Positions 58,514 to 64,000 of a stretch of DNA of 64,000 nucleotides are shown here, in pieces. Under the pieces are notes generated by a model. The model made no database searches and was not told where the DNA came from. It saw nothing but the letters and a program-made list of their open reading frames with translations. The position numbers were made by a program, and so were the translations under genes. How positions within the stretch are numbered: the stretch's first letter is position 1; every line of letters begins with the position of its first letter. The stretch spans positions 1 to 64,000 of the forward strand of contig JAKIUW010000014.1 of assembly GCA_021647365.1 (NCBI GenBank). Direction: 5' to 3'. This DNA is from Cocleimonas sp. Its GTDB lineage: Bacteria > Pseudomonadota > Gammaproteobacteria > Thiotrichales > Thiotrichaceae.

Positions 58514-60807
58514 ATAAAACACAATTAGACCTTCTTAATTTAGATAAGATGGGTGGTGATGGCGGAGGCCCTGGCGACCACGACGGCATCGAACGTATCC
58601 CGCTAGAGGCTTATACCGAAAAAGCGTATTTGGATTATTCCATGTACGTTATTTTAGATCGCGCGCTCCCTAATATTGGTGACGGTTTAAAACCTGTACA
58701 GCGTCGCATTGTATATGCGATGTCAGAACTGGGTTTATCCGCAGCATCCAAGCATAAAAAATCTGCGCGTACGGTTGGTGATGTGTTGGGTAAATTCCAT
58801 CCGCATGGTGATTCGGCCTGTTATGAAGCGATGGTATTGATGGCGCAGCCGTTTTCATATCGTTATCCATTAGTAGATGGTCAGGGCAACTGGGGTTCGC
58901 AGGATGATCCAAAATCCTTCGCCGCCATGCGTTACACCGAGTCTCGCCTCACGCCTTATGCCAAAGTATTGTTGCAAGAATTAGGGCAGGGTACGGTTGA
59001 ATGGGTGGATAATTTTGATGGCACAATGCAAGAGCCATCGTTATTGCCGTCGCGTTTACCCAATGTTTTATTAAACGGTGGATCAGGTATTGCCGTGGGT
59101 ATGGCGACCGATATTCCACCACATAACTTGCGCGAAGTGGTTAATGCTTGTTTGCAACTTTTAAAGAAAAAAACAAGTAGTTTAGAGGAGTTACGCGAGT
59201 TTGTTAAAGCGCCAGATTATCCAACAAGCGCAGAAATTATCAGTACGCCAGAAGAAATAAGTACCATTTACGAAAACGGCAAAGGTAGTGTAAAAATGCG
59301 CGCCGTGTGGGAGAAAGAAAACGGCGATATTATTATTACCGCGCTTCCTTTTCAAACATCAGGTGGAAAAGTCTTAGAGCAAATTGCCGCTCAAATGCGC
59401 GCTAAAAAGCTACCGATGGTGGCAGATTTACGCGATGAATCTGATCATGAAAACCCAACACGATTAGTGATAACACCACGCTCAAACCGTGTCGATATTG
59501 ATCAATTGATGTCACATTTATTTGCATCGACCGATTTAGAGCGCAACTACCGCGTCAATATGAATATGATTGGTACGGATGGCAAACCGCAGGTTAAAAA
59601 CCTTAAAGCGATTTTAACCGAATGGCTAGCGTTTCGCCGTGCGACCGTGGTTCGTCGTATCACATGGCGTTTAAATAAAGTCTTAGAGCGTTTGCATATT
59701 TTAGAAGGCTTGCTAACCGCGCATCTTAATATTGATGAAGTAATCAGAATCATTCGTGAGAATGACGAGCCAAAACCTATTTTGATGGAGCGTTTCACGC
59801 TCAGTGATATTCAAGCTGAAGCGGTATTAAATCTACGCTTACGCAACTTAGCAAAGCTAGAAGAATTTCAGATTCGTGCTGAGCAAGAAGAGTTAATCAA
59901 AGAACGTGATGAGCTACAAGGCTTGCTAGATTCACCTGCAAAACTCACTTCGCTCATCAAGAAAGAACTCAAAGAAGATGTCGAGAAATACGGCGATGAT
60001 CGTCGCTCACCCATCGTGGTGCGCGAAGCTTCGCAAGTGCTGGATGAAACTGCGTTAATCCCATCAGAGCCTGTGACAGTCGTATTGTCAGAAATGGGTT
60101 GGATTCGCGCGGCAAAGGGTCACGATATTGACCCGCATGCGCTCAGCTACAAACAAGGCGATAAATTCCAATCCTCCGCGTTGGGGCGCTCAAACCAAAA
60201 CGTAGTGTTGCTCGACAGCAATGGGCGAAGTTACACGCTCGCTGCACACACATTACCATCTGCGCGGGGGCAGGGCGATCCACTCAGTGGGCGTTTCAAA
60301 CCTGCTGAGGGTGCGAACTTTAAATCGACAATTATGGGCAAGAATGAACAACTCTTCTTATTAGGAAGCAGCTTCGGCTACGGTTTTATCTGTAAATTTG
60401 AAGATATGCTAAGCCGTGCAAAAGCGGGCAAGGCAACCGTAAGCTTAGGCAAAGCAGGTGCAGAGATTGCTTGTCCTTCACAGGTCACTGATATTGAGAC
60501 AGACCTAATTGCCGCCGTCACCTCAGAAGGTCATTTGTTGATTATTGATGCTAAAGAAATCCCTCAGTTATCACGAGGAAAAGGTAATAAGATCATTAAT
60601 GTACCTAGTAAAAAGCTAAAGGCAGGTGAAGAAAAAGTTGTCGCAATTATAGCGCTTGCACAAGGCGCAAAACTCATTGTTCATGCAGGTAAAAAACACA
60701 AAGCGATCCAAGGTGCGGAGCTTATCGAATATCAAAGCGAGCGCGGAAAGCGCGGTAAATTATTACCAAAAGGCTATAGAAACGTGAGTCGTTTAGAGGT
60801 GGAATAA
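58507..60807 (+). CDS. parC: DNA topoisomerase IV subunit A
   Basis: 766-aa type IIA topoisomerase subunit that decatenates daughter chromosomes with ParE. Active-site Tyr143 (AAMRYTESRL), quinolone-region residues S103 and E107 in HPHGDSACYE are wild type. The N-terminal part has a short Gly-rich insert (GGDGGGPGDHDG). The C-terminal beta-pinwheel carries the ParC-type repeats. It overlaps the exonuclease-like gene and ends 11 bp before a C7 palindrome. Confidence 0.97.
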   Translation: MVDKTQLDLLNLDKMGGDGGGPGDHDGIERIPLEAYTEKAYLDYSMYVILDRALPNIGDGLKPVQRRIVYAMSELGLSAASKHKKSARTVGDVLGKFHPHGDSACYEAMVLMAQPFSYRYPLVDGQGNWGSQDDPKSFAAMRYTESRLTPYAKVLLQELGQGTVEWVDNFDGTMQEPSLLPSRLPNVLLNGGSGIAVGMATDIPPHNLREVVNACLQLLKKKTSSLEELREFVKAPDYPTSAEIISTPEEISTIYENGKGSVKMRAVWEKENGDIIITALPFQTSGGKVLEQIAAQMRAKKLPMVADLRDESDHENPTRLVITPRSNRVDIDQLMSHLFASTDLERNYRVNMNMIGTDGKPQVKNLKAILTEWLAFRRATVVRRITWRLNKVLERLHILEGLLTAHLNIDEVIRIIRENDEPKPILMERFTLSDIQAEAVLNLRLRNLAKLEEFQIRAEQEELIKERDELQGLLDSPAKLTSLIKKELKEDVEKYGDDRRSPIVVREASQVLDETALIPSEPVTVVLSEMGWIRAAKGHDIDPHALSYKQGDKFQSSALGRSNQNVVLLDSNGRSYTLAAHTLPSARGQGDPLSGRFKPAEGANFKSTIMGKNEQLFLLGSSFGYGFICKFEDMLSRAKAGKATVSLGKAGAEIACPSQVTDIETDLIAAVTSEGHLLIIDAKEIPQLSRGKGNKIINVPSKKLKAGEEKVVAIIALAQGAKLIVHAGKKHKAIQGAELIEYQSERGKRGKLLPKGYRNVSRLEVE

Positions 60808-60818
60808 TTTATTATCTA

Positions 60819-60894
60819 AAGCACACCCCCCCACTTTTACATGATGTTCTTAATCATGATTAGAAACATCATGTAAAAGTGGGGGGGTGTGCTT
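60819..60894. repeat. C7 palindrome, type A/type A, 16-nt loop
   Basis: Perfect 30-bp arms (AAGCACAC, C-run, ACTTTTACATGATGTT and complement). The loop CTTAATCATGATTAGA itself contains the palindrome TAATCATGATTA. It starts 11 bp past the parC stop. Confidence 0.95.
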
Positions 60895-61038
60895 GTTAAG
60901 TGACTGTGTTTTTTAACGCAGAAGTAAAAAAGAGTATTCGCAGAGGACGCTGAGTTTTCTTGTATTCCTCACCTAAGCGAAGGCTCCTGTGTCGCTATCA
61001 GGAGTCCCAACTTAGGCTGGGAAGACATATATATTACA

Positions 61039-61115
61039 CGTCATCCCCGCATGTTTTTAGCGGGGATCTCGTGATAGCTGAACAAGATCCCCGATAAAAG
61101 TACTCGGGGATGACG
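61039..61115. repeat. Cruciform repeat of the CGTCATCCCCG...CGGGGATGACG type
   Basis: Outer stem CGTCATCCCCG/CGGGGATGACG, with two inner hairpins as at 22228-22302; the C/T changes are compensated on both sides (CCCCG/CGGGG instead of TCCCG/CGGGA). The rest of 60895-61170 has only a GCAGA-rich stretch (GCAGAAGT..GCAGAGGACGC) that resembles other common repeats. Confidence 0.85.
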
Positions 61116-61170
61116 AGATACCAATACTGTTGGAACTATTATATTGGACTTATTCAGAGAGTCATTTCTA

Positions 61171-62232
61171 ATGGAGTTTAAATGTTTCACCCAGTGGAAT
61201 CAGCTACCACCAAATAGCGATGCACTGTTTGCCGAAGCCGAAAAAAGCAGCCTGTTTTTTTCGCGCGCATGGTTTGAAAACCTAGCTACTACGGCATTTG
61301 AAAATGATCAGAGCCTATTACTGGTCTGCGTTGTTGAAGAAAATGAAGCTAGTAAAGAGAATGTGCTAGCAATCCTACCGTTAATATCCTCTGACAATAA
61401 AGAATGGACTGCCCTCAGTCATATATATACCTCGCTTTACACCGTGTTGATGGAAAAAATCCATCAGCAAAAACAACAACAAGCAATACTCAACTGTTTG
61501 GCTAAAGGGCTAAGTCAGCTACCGTTTGAATCTTTAAAACTAGACGCACTAGCGGCAGATGATGAGACACTAAATAACTTACAGCACGCCATGGAGTCAT
61601 CGGGCTTATTCTGCGTTCGCTACGCACATTTTTTCAACTGGTTTTATCCCTTACAAGGTCAAACATTTGTCGACTATATGGCGACACGTCCGTCCAGAGT
61701 GCGTAATACTATCGCCCGCAAACAACGTAAGCTTGAACGTGAGCATGGTTACGAAATTCGTCTTTACACAGGATGCGACGTACAAGCAGCGATGGCAGAT
61801 TTCCACGCCGTTTATAAAGCAAGCTGGAAAGCTAATGAGCGGTTTGCAGAGGTTATGGAAGGTTTTATAACCCGCTTCTCAAACTTAGGCTGGACACGAC
61901 TCGCTATTCTTTATATTGAAGGAAAGCCAGTCGCCACTCAACTCTGGTTTGTAGTACACAAAAAAGCCAGTATTTTTAAGCTAGCTTACGATGAAGATTG
62001 GAAGCAATATTCACCTGGTTCAATCCTCACCCAATACCTAATGGAAACAGTGATAGATACTGATAAAATTGAAGAAATTGATTTTCTAACGGGTAATGAT
62101 CACTACAAGCAAGATTGGATGTCAGAACGTAGACAACGCTGGAGAATGGTAATTACGCATAAACCGCAAACTACGAAAAGTGGGTATTCGTTTAATGGAT
62201 TAATTCAAGGGCTTTTAAATAGGCTTTCCTGA
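61171..62232 (+). CDS. GNAT-fold (Acetyltransf_6/FemAB-like) protein
   Basis: 353-aa protein. The C-terminal part shows the acetyltransferase_6 pattern: YMATRPSRVRNTIARKQRKL, then FHAVYKASWKANERFAEVME, WTRLAILYIEGKPVATQLWF and IEEIDFLTGNDHYKQDW. Such proteins often sit in polysaccharide or lipoprotein modification pathways; target unknown. ATG 61171 is chosen over TTG 61144. It is alone on its strand between two repeats. Confidence 0.85.
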   Translation: MEFKCFTQWNQLPPNSDALFAEAEKSSLFFSRAWFENLATTAFENDQSLLLVCVVEENEASKENVLAILPLISSDNKEWTALSHIYTSLYTVLMEKIHQQKQQQAILNCLAKGLSQLPFESLKLDALAADDETLNNLQHAMESSGLFCVRYAHFFNWFYPLQGQTFVDYMATRPSRVRNTIARKQRKLEREHGYEIRLYTGCDVQAAMADFHAVYKASWKANERFAEVMEGFITRFSNLGWTRLAILYIEGKPVATQLWFVVHKKASIFKLAYDEDWKQYSPGSILTQYLMETVIDTDKIEEIDFLTGNDHYKQDWMSERRQRWRMVITHKPQTTKSGYSFNGLIQGLLNRLS

Positions 62233-62246
62233 TTTAGTTATCACCA

Positions 62247-62297
62247 AAAGCACACCCCCCTAGTTTTACATGATGTAAAACTAGGGGGGTGTGCTTT
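62247..62297. repeat. C7 perfect palindrome, type B/type B, 3-nt loop
   Basis: 24-bp arms (AAAGCACAC, C-run, TAGTTTTACA) around TGA. It is 14 bp after the GNAT gene stop and 9 bp from the stop of the convergent gene, so it could end both transcripts. Confidence 0.95.
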
Positions 62298-62305
62298 ATA
62301 TTATT

Positions 62306-64000
62306 TTAAGGTGTACAGCCTGACTCTTCCCACCAGCAATTACCTACCGCTTCTTGGAAGCTCATAATACCATCATATTTAGGCGACTCCGCACGTGATT
62401 TATTCAGGTGTTCTTTGATTCCAAAGTTGCCGTAGCGGTAGTAGGATTGTGGCATGGTGTAAAGTGTGAATAGGGTAGTGCCTTCGTCTGCTAAAGCCTT
62501 CCAGCCTTCCATAAATGTCATGTAGCGTTGCTTCATGCGTGGGTCGCGATTGGCATCGTTGAAGAGCTTGCGAAGACGTATTTGATCACTTGGACTAACA
62601 TCTTTGCCTAATACTCCTGTTACTAAATGTTGTCCACCTTCGTAGCTAATTAATTTAAGGTTGTACAAATTGGTAATTGCAAGCTGTCTTTTTACTGCCT
62701 CGATAGTTCCATCTATGCCCTTAACATCATTATCCATAGCTACAGTTTGATCAATAATGTCAAAAATGTCATCAACTGTAGTTGCTTCGGTTAAAACTTT
62801 TTGTGCATCTGTACAGAAATTATGGGGAGCATCTCTGTATGGACACCCAAAGAAATAAGGAGCAATGGCTACACTATCAATCTTATTTGTAGGAACATTC
62901 TCAAGCATTCTTTTAGTTAGAATTGTATCGCCGATAAATGAGCCTAAAACACGTACCATACGGGAGTTTCCTGTTCCAAATTCGGCTTCCCATAAATCAA
63001 ATATTTCTACCGCTCGCTTACTGTAATAATTAAGGCGCGCGTAGTAATCTCCGTGACAGCGAATATTTTTTAGTCTTTTTTCTTCGGTAAGATTATCGCA
63101 ATATTGTTGGGCATCAGCAGGAATATCATTTAGCCCCAGTCTATTTCCTTCGGAAATTGAGTAGGCATAACCTGCAAAACCCGAGTTCCAAACTTCATTG
63201 GAGTATTCGATATAAACTTTAAGTGATGTATCGAGGTTAGCTTTAACCTGTTTAGCATATTGTTTAACATAGTCATTGCCAGAGACATGCGGCATGTTTA
63301 CCCAAATATCGCGTTTTAGCGTATTGGCTAAGGCAATCATTACGCTTACAGGTACGCCTTTGTGGTCTTCATCGACTGTTCTGCCATCATTCCCACCCCA
63401 GGCTGAATCATCCATTTTTGCACGGTGATCCCATGTGCCTACACCAACAGGACAGTCAGCAGCGGTATAACAAAGCTTTTTAAGGCTAGCTTCCATCAGA
63501 TTCATCATACGGATGACTTTGAAGTTTCTTAAAAGCATTAAGTAATCTGGATTAAAGATGATAGCGTTTCTATCAGCTTGTAAACGCTCTTCAAATGATT
63601 CGTAGGTCGTTCCATTCGGGCAGGTGTCGGTTTCATCTACACGAATAAAGGGATTACTTGTACAGGTTCCACCGGGCATGATGATGCGGATATTTTTGAC
63701 ATAGCTATTATTAGATATGTCACTTACGTAAGAATATATTTGATTTGTTTCAGAAACTGTCTGCTCTTTTTCTCTTTCACTGTCACCATCTTTAAAAATA
63801 AAATCTTGTAGTTTAATATCCAGCAATATTTTATTTTGATTTGGGATATTTGTTTGTGCTGAAACAGAACCCGAAGTACTAAAACTTAATTTTCCTGAAC
63901 CTTCGTATAATACGGTGTATTGACCTTCAGGAATTGAATCTTTTAAAGAACCTTGTAGTAAACTCGCACTAACTGTAGTTTTATTTGGGTCAATAGTTGT
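62306..64000 (-). CDS. Large secreted glycoside-hydrolase-like protein, 5' end beyond the window
   Basis: The frame is open to the window edge (565 codons seen, including the first 58 codons up to 63827), so this is only the C-terminal part. The N-terminal visible part looks like a small beta domain (EGQYTVLYEGSGKLSFSTSG). Then comes a likely TIM-barrel region: VYIEYSNEVWNSGF has the clan GH-A-type Asn-Glu acid/base, and LISYEGGQHL a later Glu that could be the nucleophile. Ten Cys, in pairs (TDTCPNGT; NCWWEESGC), fit secretion and disulfides. Family not certain; no substrate can be given. Confidence 0.72.
   Translation of the reverse strand, partial: TTIDPNKTTVSASLLQGSLKDSIPEGQYTVLYEGSGKLSFSTSGSVSAQTNIPNQNKILLDIKLQDFIFKDGDSEREKEQTVSETNQIYSYVSDISNNSYVKNIRIIMPGGTCTSNPFIRVDETDTCPNGTTYESFEERLQADRNAIIFNPDYLMLLRNFKVIRMMNLMEASLKKLCYTAADCPVGVGTWDHRAKMDDSAWGGNDGRTVDEDHKGVPVSVMIALANTLKRDIWVNMPHVSGNDYVKQYAKQVKANLDTSLKVYIEYSNEVWNSGFAGYAYSISEGNRLGLNDIPADAQQYCDNLTEEKRLKNIRCHGDYYARLNYYSKRAVEIFDLWEAEFGTGNSRMVRVLGSFIGDTILTKRMLENVPTNKIDSVAIAPYFFGCPYRDAPHNFCTDAQKVLTEATTVDDIFDIIDQTVAMDNDVKGIDGTIEAVKRQLAITNLYNLKLISYEGGQHLVTGVLGKDVSPSDQIRLRKLFNDANRDPRMKQRYMTFMEGWKALADEGTTLFTLYTMPQSYYRYGNFGIKEHLNKSRAESPKYDGIMSFQEAVGNCWWEESGCTP

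Noticed and set aside
5881..62297. C7 repeats as a CRISPR array
   Set aside because: Units are kilobases apart, inverted, and have no regular spacers or cas genes.

Overview
The window is a stretch of low-GC gammaproteobacterial chromosome. Housekeeping gene order is typical of the class (rpoE-rseABC-mucD, lepA-lepB-DUF4845-rnc-era-recO-pdxJ-acpS, parC, rpoS, nadB). Two loci point to physiology. A nirK copper nitrite reductase cluster with its own cytochromes and copper chaperones indicates nitrite respiration. An adjacent dsrN-dsrR pair, the siroheme amidase and IscA-like partner of the reverse dissimilatory sulfite reductase system, indicates sulfur oxidation. A denitrifying sulfur oxidiser (SUP05/Thioglobus-like or another Thiotrichales-type lineage) is my best guess; the exact taxon cannot be read from this window.

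Layout. 1-5.9 kb: nirK, an unknown exported protein, Sco, PCuAC, cytochrome c, a TlpA/hydrolase-like pair and cytochrome c4, with three FNR/Anr-type boxes. 6-11 kb: M28 peptidase, gamma-class carbonic-anhydrase-like protein, a stand-alone MnmC oxidase domain, YidB-like and Kbp proteins, and an NlpC/P60 lipoprotein. 11.4-17.8 kb: PBP1b, a TPR lipoprotein, YoaA helicase and TsaB. 18-24 kb: a TRAP transporter whose large permease carries a long coiled-coil tail and whose binding-protein gene is separated from the permeases by repeats. 24-31 kb: small and poorly characterised genes (glutaredoxin, MYG1, MarC, DUF2130, RdgC, HopJ) and an IS110 relic. 31.4-34.7 kb: an SDR/membrane protein/desaturase/DCC cluster. 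34.9-39.1 kb: dsrN-dsrR followed by a NarX/NarL-like two-component pair. 39.9-42.2 kb: M23 peptidase and rpoS. 42.3-48.6 kb: nadB and the sigma-E envelope stress locus. 48.6-60.8 kb: the lepA-to-acpS block, cysM, LysE, a degraded DEDDy exonuclease and parC. 61-64 kb: a GNAT-type protein and the C-terminal part of a large secreted glycosidase-like protein that runs off the window.

The most unusual feature is a dispersed repeat, called C7 here: about 25 bp made of CATGTAAAAG or a close variant, a run of 5-9 G, then TGTGCTT. I count 25 clear units at 18 loci plus two decayed ones, nearly all between genes. Many sit head to head as perfect or near-perfect palindromes with loops from 0 to about 76 nt. 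Two sequence types (AAAAGTGGGG and AAAACTAGGG) exist; in most pairs both arms are the same type. C7 units are also joined to, or nested with, other small repeat families. I do not recognise C7 as a described family.
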